A stretch of 64,000 nucleotides of DNA, from contig JAFSTE010000031.1 in the NCBI GenBank assembly GCA_017450645.1, forward strand, positions 19,967 through 83,966, in the 5' to 3' direction. The notes below the pieces were generated by a model, which worked only from the letters and a program-made list of their open reading frames with translations, was not told the origin of the DNA and searched no databases. Shown here one piece after another: positions 25,291 through 32,801 of the stretch. The number at the start of each line of letters is the position of its first letter. Position 1 is the stretch's first letter. The position numbers were made by a program, and so were the translations under genes. Origin of the DNA: Eubacterium sp. GTDB taxonomy: Bacteria; Bacillota; Clostridia; Oscillospirales; Acutalibacteraceae.

Positions 25291-26787
25291 TTATAAGCTT
25301 AAAAGTTTGAAGACCATCTCGCTCATATTTTCTTTATCGCAAACATCGCTAAAGCGTACCGACTTATTTTTAAGAGCCTTAAGCGGTGCGGGAACCTCTG
25401 CGCCCGTAACGCGGTTAAGCTCGTCAACAGTTTCAAACTCGTCAAGGTCAGAAACGCTCTTGCCGATAACTGCGCCGAGAACACTCTTAGAGAACTTATA
25501 CGGCGAAGCGGTCGAGTCGATAACTGTCGGGATGTCGTCGCCCGTCTCGGCTACATAATTTTCATAAACCTTAAGCGCAACCGAGGTGTGCGTGTCACAA
25601 AGATATTTGTAAGAATCAAAGTGATTTTTAATTGTGTCGTTAACGCTGTTTTCGTCGCAGAAGCCGGCTTCAAACATAGTCTGAATATTGCTGATAAGCT
25701 CAGGCGAAACAGTGTATTTACCGCCATCTGAAAGGCTCTTCATAAGGCTTGTAACGAGGGTGTCGTCCTCGCCGCTCATATGATAAAGAAGTCTTTCGAG
25801 GTTAGAGGAAATAAGTATATCCATAGACGGTGAAGTAGTGGTGTAAAACTCTCTGTTTTTATCATAGTCACCCGTCTTTAAGAAGTCGGTAAGAATATTA
25901 TTAGAGTTAGACGCACAAACGAGCTTCTTAATCGGAAGCCCCATCATTTTAGCATAGTAGCCCGCGAGAATATTGCCGAAATTACCCGTAGGTACAACAA
26001 CATTAATTTCGTCGCCGAGGTTAATTCTGCCCTGCTCGATAAGGTCAGCGTACGCCGAGAAATAGTAAACAATCTGCGGCACAAGGCGACCCCAGTTAAT
26101 CGAGTTCGCGGACGAGAACATCATATTCTTTTTAGCAAGCTGAGCCTTAATATCGTCGTTAGTAAATATAGCCTTAACCGAGCTTTGAGCGTCGTCGAAA
26201 TTACCGTTAATAGCGCATACGGCAACGTTTTCACCCTCCTGTGTGGTCATCTGGAGCTTTTGCATAGGTGACACGCCGTCAACGGGATAGAACACTAAAA
26301 TCTTGGTATTATCAACATCCTTAAATCCTTCGAGAGCAGCCTTACCGGTGTCGCCCGAGGTTGCTACAAGGATAACGATAGTCTTGCCGTCGGCAGTCTT
26401 TTTAGCCGAAACTGTCATAAGGTACGGCAAAAGCTGCAGCGCCATATCCTTAAACGCGCAGGTCGGTCCGTGCCACAGCTCAAGTATATTTTCGTTTTTA
26501 TTAACGTTAACTACGGGAGCAATCTTTTCGCTTGAAAACTTATCCTTAGCGTAAGCGCCGCAAACGCAGTAATCAAGCTCCTCCTCACTAAAATCGGTGA
26601 GGAATTCACGAAGGACTACCTTAGCCCTGTCGATGTAAGAAAGGCTTACCATTTCACCTATTTTATTTAGCGAAAACTCAGGCAGCTCGCAAGGAACGAA
26701 AAGACCGCCCTCTTCGCTGATACCCTGCGCGATAGCCTGCGCAGCAGTAACTTTTATATTATTATTTCGTGTAGATGTGTAAAGCAT
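25291..26787 (-). CDS. thrC: Threonine synthase
   Basis: PLP enzyme that converts phosphohomoserine to threonine. The 498-residue length and the PLP-lysine motif GPTCAFKDMALQ, with SGDTGKAAL for phosphate binding, fit the longer (fungal/E. coli-like) class of ThrC. GGAG precedes the ATG. It follows the rplS-rbgA-rnhB-yraN genes with 32 bases between. Confidence 0.96.
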   Translation of the reverse strand: MLYTSTRNNNIKVTAAQAIAQGISEEGGLFVPCELPEFSLNKIGEMVSLSYIDRAKVVLREFLTDFSEEELDYCVCGAYAKDKFSSEKIAPVVNVNKNENILELWHGPTCAFKDMALQLLPYLMTVSAKKTADGKTIVILVATSGDTGKAALEGFKDVDNTKILVFYPVDGVSPMQKLQMTTQEGENVAVCAINGNFDDAQSSVKAIFTNDDIKAQLAKKNMMFSSANSINWGRLVPQIVYYFSAYADLIEQGRINLGDEINVVVPTGNFGNILAGYYAKMMGLPIKKLVCASNSNNILTDFLKTGDYDKNREFYTTTSPSMDILISSNLERLLYHMSGEDDTLVTSLMKSLSDGGKYTVSPELISNIQTMFEAGFCDENSVNDTIKNHFDSYKYLCDTHTSVALKVYENYVAETGDDIPTVIDSTASPYKFSKSVLGAVIGKSVSDLDEFETVDELNRVTGAEVPAPLKALKNKSVRFSDVCDKENMSEMVFKLLSL

Positions 26788-26819
26788 ATTGTATCTCCTA
26801 AAATAAAGTTCAATATATT

Positions 26820-27173
26820 TTATACTAATTGAAACGCATTTTCAAGGGCTTTGATTGATTTTATTTTGCCATTTTTCATAAAAACCTCGATTACATCAAA
26901 TCTCGGCTGTAAGTTAGTTGGGTTAGCGGCAAGATAAAGCTGTGTAGTGGCTATAATTTTAGCCTGCTTTGCTTCGTCAACAAACTCCATAGGCTTTGCG
27001 ATAGAGTCTGTATCACGCATCTTGACCTCGCAAAATACGATGTACTTCCCTTTTTTAGCAATAATATCAATCTCGCCGAAACGCGATTTATAGTTATAAT
27101 CCAAGATTTTATATCGGTGACGGATTAAGTAATCCGCAGCCTTCAGTTCAGCAAGTCGTCCCGAATTGTTCAT
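26820..27173 (-). CDS. YraN family (UPF0102) nuclease-like protein
   Basis: A 117-residue protein with the restriction-endonuclease-like fold pattern RFGEIDIIAKKGKYIVFCEVKMR, in which the Asp and Glu-x-Lys would form the active site. The function is unsettled in the family. It overlaps the rnhB stop (ATGA); rnhB-yraN is a widespread pair. Confidence 0.9.
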   Translation of the reverse strand: MNNSGRLAELKAADYLIRHRYKILDYNYKSRFGEIDIIAKKGKYIVFCEVKMRDTDSIAKPMEFVDEAKQAKIIATTQLYLAANPTNLQPRFDVIEVFMKNGKIKSIKALENAFQLV

Positions 27174-27790
27174 TTTTTAGCGTACCAGGTCTTTAAAAAT
27201 GTTTTTCTGTGAATTTCGCTCTCGCCGTACTTATCGAGCATTTCGTAGTGCAGCTTAGTGCCGTAGCCCTTGTGTTTTTCAAACTGATACTCGGGATATT
27301 TTTCAGCCATTTTCAGCATATATCTGTCCCTTGATACCTTAGCGAGTATCGAGGCGCAGGCGATAGACGCGGACTTCGCGTCGCCCTTTATAACAAACTC
27401 GGCGGGAATGTCAAGCGGCGGTATTCTGTTACCGTCAATCATGGCAAAGTCAGCCTTCGGCTCAAGCCCCTCAATCGCCCTTTGCATTGCAAGATAAGTT
27501 GCTTGCAAAATATTAAGCTCGTCAATTTCTTTTTCGCTCGCGGACGCAATCGAGTACGCAAGCGCTTCCTCTTTGATTTTGTCAAAAAGCATTTCGCGCT
27601 TTTTTTCGCTTAGCTTTTTAGAGTCGTTTACGCCCTCGACAATATGCCCTTTCGGCAGTATAACCGCAGCGGCAAACACCGGTCCCGCAAGCGGTCCGCG
27701 ACCTGCCTCGTCGACGCCGCAAACTAAAGTATAGCCGTTATTTTCGGCTTCTTTTTCATATAATAACCAATCTATTTCTGTTTTATCCAT
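27170..27790 (-). CDS. rnhB: Ribonuclease HII
   Basis: Cuts RNA at single ribonucleotides in DNA duplexes. The 206-residue protein has CGVDEAGRGPLAGPV (Asp and Glu), MIDGNRIP (Asp), and the ASILAKVSRDRYM region with a later Asp. It overlaps the rbgA 3' end by eight bases. Confidence 0.97.
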   Translation of the reverse strand: MDKTEIDWLLYEKEAENNGYTLVCGVDEAGRGPLAGPVFAAAVILPKGHIVEGVNDSKKLSEKKREMLFDKIKEEALAYSIASASEKEIDELNILQATYLAMQRAIEGLEPKADFAMIDGNRIPPLDIPAEFVIKGDAKSASIACASILAKVSRDRYMLKMAEKYPEYQFEKHKGYGTKLHYEMLDKYGESEIHRKTFLKTWYAKK

Positions 27791-28652
27791 TTGGTAACTC
27801 CAGTGTAATTCTTCCGAGCTTTCCGCCTCTGAATTCGTCGGTGACGATAACAGCAGCGCGCTCGTAATCTATCTCGCCGCCTTTGATTAAAAAGCCGCGT
27901 TTTCTACCTATCATTTCGAGGATTTCCCAGCCCTGCAAACCTTCTACGCAATCGAGCTTGTAGCGCTCCTCAATCGCTTCGGGGCGCGTTGCGGCAAGAG
28001 TTTCAAGCAGCCTGCAGCAAAGCGTTTCCCTATCGGTTATTTCGTCCTTAATTGAGCCGATAAATGCGAGCTTGTCACCGACCTCGGGGTCGTCAAATTT
28101 AGGCCATAAAACGCCGGGCGTGTCCAAAAGCTCGATACCTCCGCCGACAACGAACCACTGATTCTGGCGAGTAACGCCCGCTTTGTCAGCGACCTTCGCC
28201 TTCGCATTTTTGCCCATACGGTTTATAAACGAGGACTTACCCGTGTTCGGAATACCTACGACCATAAGGCGAAGCGGCTTATTAACCATACCCTTTGACT
28301 CGTTTCTTGCGATAACATCCTTTAAGGCTGATTTAACAACCGTATCGAAATTATTAAGACCCTTGCCCGTCCTGCAGTCAACCGCCATAGCGTACATACC
28401 GCGGTCCTTAAAGTATTTAAGCCACATTTTAGTTGCGTTGTGCTCGGCAACATCGCATTTATTGAGCAGTATAATTCGAGGCATATTCTTAACTATATCG
28501 TCTATTTCGGGGTTTCGCGAGCTTTGAGGAACACGAGCATCAACAATCTCGACAACGCCGTCAACGAGCTTAAGCGACTCTTTTATAAGTCGCCTTGTTT
28601 TAGCCATATGACCCGGAAACCACTGAACATTTTGCTTAATATATTCGGGCAT
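27783..28652 (-). CDS. rbgA: Ribosome biogenesis GTPase RbgA (YlqF)
   Basis: Circularly permuted GTPase needed for late 50S assembly. In the 289-residue product the G4 motif NKCD comes first, then G1 GIPNTGKSSF and G3 DTPGVLWP; the N-terminus WFPGHMAKTRR is the family signature. GGAGG precedes the ATG. It follows rplS, the common order. Confidence 0.96.
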   Translation of the reverse strand: MPEYIKQNVQWFPGHMAKTRRLIKESLKLVDGVVEIVDARVPQSSRNPEIDDIVKNMPRIILLNKCDVAEHNATKMWLKYFKDRGMYAMAVDCRTGKGLNNFDTVVKSALKDVIARNESKGMVNKPLRLMVVGIPNTGKSSFINRMGKNAKAKVADKAGVTRQNQWFVVGGGIELLDTPGVLWPKFDDPEVGDKLAFIGSIKDEITDRETLCCRLLETLAATRPEAIEERYKLDCVEGLQGWEILEMIGRKRGFLIKGGEIDYERAAVIVTDEFRGGKLGRITLELPNG

Positions 28653-28759
28653 ACCAAACCCTCCGAAAGTTAATAATTGTATTATATAATAATTTTATAT
28701 AAATTGCAACTTATATGAAAATACCGCCTTGCGTTATGCAAAGCGGTGATTTTACATTC

Positions 28760-29104
28760 TTATTTGATGTCTTCCTTAACCTTAGCTGCCTTACCAACTC
28801 TGTCACGAAGATAATAGAGCTTAGCGCGTCTAACCTTACCCTTACGGATAACCTTAACGTCAACAACGTTGGGTGAATGAAGCGGGAATACACGCTCGAT
28901 ACCTACGCCGTAAGAGATACGACGAACGGTAAATGTCTCGGAAACGCCCGAGCCCTTCTTAGCGATTACAGTTCCCTCGAACATCTGAATTCTCTCTCTC
29001 GAACCCTCGCGGATGTTAACCGAAACCTTAACGGTGTCACCGATGTTAAACTTAGGTGCATCAGCTTTTACAGAGTCCTGAGCAATAACTTTAAGTGCGT
29101 CCAT
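28760..29104 (-). CDS. rplS: Ribosomal protein L19
   Basis: A 114-residue large-subunit protein with the L19 core [48 protein letters not shown] and [18 protein letters not shown] precedes the ATG. It has its own consensus promoter and a structured 115-base leader. Confidence 0.98.
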   Translation of the reverse strand: MDALKVIAQDSVKADAPKFNIGDTVKVSVNIREGSRERIQMFEGTVIAKKGSGVSETFTVRRISYGVGIERVFPLHSPNVVDVKVIRKGKVRRAKLYYLRDRVGKAAKVKEDIK

Positions 29105-29221
29105 TTTATTTCCTCCTTAATTTTGTTTAGATGTTCTTATCAGGAGTCTGACATTGGACCATCTCTAAAATGCGTAACGCCCGCATTTTACGCGCAGATA
29201 GAGTAATCTACGGCTAAATGC
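29105..29221 (-). promoter_or_regulatory. Structured 5' leader of rplS (possible L19 leader)
   Basis: The transcript from the promoter at 29256-29228 has about 115 untranslated bases, including a perfect 9-bp stem (TAAAATGCG / CGCATTTTA, loop of 7). A ribosomal-protein autoregulatory leader (L19 leader) is known in Firmicutes at this place; I cannot confirm the consensus. Confidence 0.4.
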
Positions 29222-29227
29222 TGAAAT

Positions 29228-29256
29228 ATAATAACACATTGTAATAAATATGTCAA
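29228..29256 (-). promoter_or_regulatory. rplS promoter
   Basis: On the minus strand TTGACA (29256-29251), 17 bases, TATTAT (29233-29228). Confidence 0.75.
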
Positions 29257-29260
29257 TATT

Positions 29261-29926
29261 TTATTTGTATTCTTTTAAATCTTTAGTAAGAAGTCGTATG
29301 CGCGATATGCTTTTCCACTCGAAATCCATATCAATAAGCCTTATTATCGTGTCAAAAAGCAGCGATGGGTTCAGGTTCTTTTCGGGACCTGCAAGAAGCC
29401 TTGTGTTTAAAACTATGTTCTCTCCCCTTACTGAAACGCTGTAAGACACGATAAACTCTTTAATGTTAGTTTCTTTAAGTATTCTGCGCTTACCCTTTTT
29501 GCCCTTTTTCTGCGCCATAATTTCGTCGCTGTCAAGGACTGCCTTTATCTTCTCAAGCGCAAGCTCGTTATCCTTAAACTCGAACTTATACACATAGTCG
29601 CTGTACGCGATGTCGTGACAGTCCATAAAGTCGTCGTATACATCTACAACGCGAATTCCCATCGGCAGCGAGTCGTTCATACGGCTTTTAATCTCGTCGT
29701 AAGGCATATCGTCGAGTATGCGGATATCCACATTTTCGCACAGGCTCTCAACGCCGAGCGAAAGCGGCAGCGAAAAGCTCATATACGGGTGCGGATTAAA
29801 GCCCTCTGTAAACCAGAGGTTAATCTTAGCCCTTGCAAATGCACGCGAAAACACCCTGTTAGTGTCGAGGTGGCTTATGTATTTCGCCTGGTCGGTCTTT
29901 GAAAAACGGAGTCTAATTTCTTGCAT
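29261..29926 (-). CDS. TIGR03936/DUF2344 protein, radical-SAM partner
   Basis: A 221-residue protein starting IRLRFSKTDQAKYISHLDTNRVF, with GFNPHPYMSFSLPLSLGVES, both typical of DUF2344 (TIGR03936). It overlaps the preceding radical-SAM gene by 14 bases; in some bacteria the two are fused. A role in RNA modification has been proposed for such pairs, without proof. Confidence 0.88.
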   Translation of the reverse strand: MQEIRLRFSKTDQAKYISHLDTNRVFSRAFARAKINLWFTEGFNPHPYMSFSLPLSLGVESLCENVDIRILDDMPYDEIKSRMNDSLPMGIRVVDVYDDFMDCHDIAYSDYVYKFEFKDNELALEKIKAVLDSDEIMAQKKGKKGKRRILKETNIKEFIVSYSVSVRGENIVLNTRLLAGPEKNLNPSLLFDTIIRLIDMDFEWKSISRIRLLTKDLKEYK

Positions 29927-31751
29927 CGCAGTGTCCTCCGTTTAACATATTTGCCCCGCAGCCCGCACACTTAATACGACAGTGCGGCGTGGTTTTATTC
30001 TCGTGCGCCTTCTTATTCTCATTTTCAAGGAACTTGCGCGAGATACCGAAATCGAGGTGGTCCCACGGCAGAAGCTCGTCGAAGCTGCGCTGTCTTTGAG
30101 TATAGAAAAACGGGTCGATACCGTTATCCTCAAACGCTTTCATCCACGCGTCAAAATTAAATTTATCATCCCACGAGTCGAACTTACATCCGTTATTAAA
30201 CGCGTCGAGCAGCACCTTGTTAAGCCGTCTGTCGCCCCTTGCGAGTACGCCCTCGAGCAGCGAGGTCGGCGTTTCGTGGAACGACACCTTAATCTTACGC
30301 GACGGTATGCTCTCGAGCAGGTGCTTTTGCTTAGCCTTAAGCGACTCCATTGTGTCCTCCGCTTCCCACTGAAACGGCGTGTGCGGCTTTGGAATAAACG
30401 ATGCGCACGAGATTGATACCTGCACGCCGCTGCCTTTGGTGTTGGGATTTTTGCCAAAAGCGTGCACTACCTTCATTCCGAGGTCTGCAATACCCTCGAT
30501 ATCCTCCATAGTTTCGGTCGGGAGTCCCATCATAAAGTAGAGCTTAACCGAGGTCCAGCCGTTATCAAAGGCTTTGTTGCAGGTGGTTAAAACCTCTTCT
30601 TCTGTAACGTTTTTATTAATAACGTCGCGCAGCCTCTGCGTACCTGCTTCGGGCGCAAAGGTAAGTCCGCTCTTGCGAACTTTGTTGAGCTTTTTTACAA
30701 GCTCGTCAGAAAAGTTATCTACACGAAGGCTCGGCAAAGAGAGATTGATCTTATCCTTCTCCGTCCAGTCAATGAGCGAATTTAACATATTATCAACATC
30801 GCTGTGGTCGGAGGTAGAAAGCGAACAGAGAGATAGCTCGTCATAGCCGGTTGATTCTATAAGCGCCTTGCTTTGTTTATTAATGGTTTCTACGCTCTTT
30901 TCCCTTATAGGACGGTAAATAAACCCTGCCTGACAAAAACGGCATCCGCGTATACATCCCCTGAAAATTTCCTCCGTCGCTCTGTCGAACACAACATTAA
31001 TAAACGGCACGACGAATTCAGTGGGATAATAAACCGTATTCATATCGCTTATAATACTCTTTTTCGGGCGTGCAGGCGCGTTGTGCGTAGGTTTAAGCTC
31101 CTTTAATGTTTCGTCCTCGTTATAGCTGTCCTCGTAAAATGACGGCACATAAATACCGTTAATGTCCTTAGCTCTTTCGAGGAATTCGAGCTTAGTAGCG
31201 CCCTTTTTCTTACAGTCTTTTAAGAGGTCAAGAACTTCGTTAGTGCTCTCCTCCCCTTCGCCGATAAATACTATATCCACGAAGTCAACAATAGGCTCGG
31301 GATTACAGGTGCAGGGACCGCCTACGGCAATAATAGGCGTAAGCTCACATCTGTCCTTAGTAAGTAGCGGAAGCCCCGCCAAATCGAGCATATTAAGCAT
31401 ATTGGTATAACAAAGCTCATACTGCAGCGTAAAGCCTATCATATCAAAATCTTTAATATAATCGCCGCTTTCAAGCGCGAAAAGAGGCACGCCGTTTTTA
31501 CGCATAAGCTCTTCCATATCAGTATCGGGTGCAAACACGCGCTCGCACCAGGCGTCGTCGCGCTCGTTAGTAACGCCGTAAAGGATTTTAAGCCCGAGGT
31601 GCGACATACCTATCTCGTATGTATCGGGAAAGCAAAACGCATACCTCAGGTCGATTTTATCCTTATCCTTAACCACACTGTTAAGCTCGCCGCCGGTATA
31701 ACGGGCGGGCTTTTGAACATATTGCAGTAATTTTTCGACTTCTTTTTTCAT
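29913..31751 (-). CDS. TIGR03960-type radical-SAM protein with B12-binding-like domain
   Basis: A 612-residue protein: N-terminal B12-binding-like fold, then the radical-SAM cluster motif CIRGCRFCQAG near residue 270, TFAPEAGTQRLR, and a C-terminal cysteine region (CRIKCAGCGAN, GGHC). The enzyme's substrate is unknown. Overlaps the M50 protease gene upstream (ATGA) and the DUF2344 gene downstream, so three genes are coupled. Confidence 0.9.
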   Translation of the reverse strand: MKKEVEKLLQYVQKPARYTGGELNSVVKDKDKIDLRYAFCFPDTYEIGMSHLGLKILYGVTNERDDAWCERVFAPDTDMEELMRKNGVPLFALESGDYIKDFDMIGFTLQYELCYTNMLNMLDLAGLPLLTKDRCELTPIIAVGGPCTCNPEPIVDFVDIVFIGEGEESTNEVLDLLKDCKKKGATKLEFLERAKDINGIYVPSFYEDSYNEDETLKELKPTHNAPARPKKSIISDMNTVYYPTEFVVPFINVVFDRATEEIFRGCIRGCRFCQAGFIYRPIREKSVETINKQSKALIESTGYDELSLCSLSTSDHSDVDNMLNSLIDWTEKDKINLSLPSLRVDNFSDELVKKLNKVRKSGLTFAPEAGTQRLRDVINKNVTEEEVLTTCNKAFDNGWTSVKLYFMMGLPTETMEDIEGIADLGMKVVHAFGKNPNTKGSGVQVSISCASFIPKPHTPFQWEAEDTMESLKAKQKHLLESIPSRKIKVSFHETPTSLLEGVLARGDRRLNKVLLDAFNNGCKFDSWDDKFNFDAWMKAFEDNGIDPFFYTQRQRSFDELLPWDHLDFGISRKFLENENKKAHENKTTPHCRIKCAGCGANMLNGGHCDARN

Positions 31752-32293
31752 AAAAATCCTTTAAAGTTAATTGAATAAAAAATTATGTAAATAACAATTA
31801 ATATCAGCGACAGATTTTTAAAATACACCGCCGCGGAAAACAGTAAAATAAGAAATACTGCTAAAACAAGCTTATATATTCTGTCTGAAACGCTAAGCGA
31901 GAACGCGCTTTTTATGATTAGTACGAACACTCGTCCGCCGTCAAGCGGATAAACAGGAAGCAGATTTATAAATATAAGCGCTAAGTTTATCTGTCTTTCT
32001 ATACCAAAGCAGTAAAGCAGAAGATTTACCGCAACGCCGCTTAATAAAAAGACTGTTTCTTTAACTACGGATAGATTAGAGCTGTGTTTTAGCCCTATGC
32101 CGTAGTAGCTCAACACTATTTCGTCAGCTTTTCCGCCGAGGAGATAGAGCGCTGCTATATGCCCCGCTTCGTGTAAAACGGACATCAACAGCACAACAAG
32201 CACGCTGTTAAAGCCTAAAAGTATCGCAACACTAAGCAGTATAAACAGCGAATATTCTATCTTAATGCCAACGTCGAACAGCCTTAAACTCAT
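31748..32293 (-). CDS. Site-2-type (M50) intramembrane metalloprotease, SpoIVFB-like
   Basis: A 181-residue membrane protein with HEAGH at residues 41-45 and the second zinc-site motif LLPVYPLDGGRV near residue 115. Length and arrangement are those of SpoIVFB, which cuts pro-sigma-K in Bacillus, minus a clear CBS domain. No SpoIVFA gene is adjacent. Given that the organism appears to sporulate, pro-sigma-K processing is plausible but unproven. Confidence 0.75.
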   Translation of the reverse strand: MSLRLFDVGIKIEYSLFILLSVAILLGFNSVLVVLLMSVLHEAGHIAALYLLGGKADEIVLSYYGIGLKHSSNLSVVKETVFLLSGVAVNLLLYCFGIERQINLALIFINLLPVYPLDGGRVFVLIIKSAFSLSVSDRIYKLVLAVFLILLFSAAVYFKNLSLILIVIYIIFYSINFKGFL

Positions 32294-32332
32294 AGTACCA
32301 CCATTAAATGGTACGGTAAAATTCAGGCTATA

Positions 32333-32743
32333 TTACTTATTTTTATCAAGATAGCTTTGTAAAATCATTACGGCGGATACGGCGTCAACGGTTTCTTTAC
32401 GCTTTTTGCCGCGTACGTTGTTGCTTGACAAAACGTCGTGCGCCATAACGGTAGTGAGTCTTTCGTCCTCGAACACAATCTCGATATCGCACGCGTTTTT
32501 TATCTCGCCGCCGAGGGCTTTACATTCGTCGCATCTGTAGCCGTAAGAGCCGTCCATATTACGCGGAAGCCCTATTACAAGCTTTTCAATATTCTCTTTA
32601 TTAATAAGCTCACAAATCTTAGTAACGAGCTTTGGACGGTAGCTCTCGTCAATAACGCAGTAAGGCGACGCGAGCATACCGCGAACATCCGATACGGCAA
32701 TGCCCGTTCGTTTATCGCCGTAATCAACAGACATTATTTTCAT
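32333..32743 (-). CDS. ruvX: Holliday-junction resolvase-like RuvX (YqgF)
   Basis: A 136-residue RNase H-fold protein with MSVDYGDKRTGIAVSD, VIGLPRNMDGSYG and EDERLTTVMAHDVL; in YqgF family members these Asp/Glu residues bind metal. E. coli YqgF processes pre-16S rRNA. AAAGGA precedes the ATG. Confidence 0.94.
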   Translation of the reverse strand: MKIMSVDYGDKRTGIAVSDVRGMLASPYCVIDESYRPKLVTKICELINKENIEKLVIGLPRNMDGSYGYRCDECKALGGEIKNACDIEIVFEDERLTTVMAHDVLSSNNVRGKKRKETVDAVSAVMILQSYLDKNK

Positions 32744-32763
32744 AAATATATCCTTTTTCTAAA

Positions 32764-32794
32764 AGAACGGAAAACCGCTCGGATTTTCCGTTCT
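32764..32794 (-). terminator. Terminator after the class A PBP gene
   Basis: Perfect 11-bp stem (AGAACGGAAAA / TTTTCCGTTCT), 9-base loop, TTTT on the minus strand. Confidence 0.85.
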
Positions 32795-32801
32795 AAAAGT
32801 G

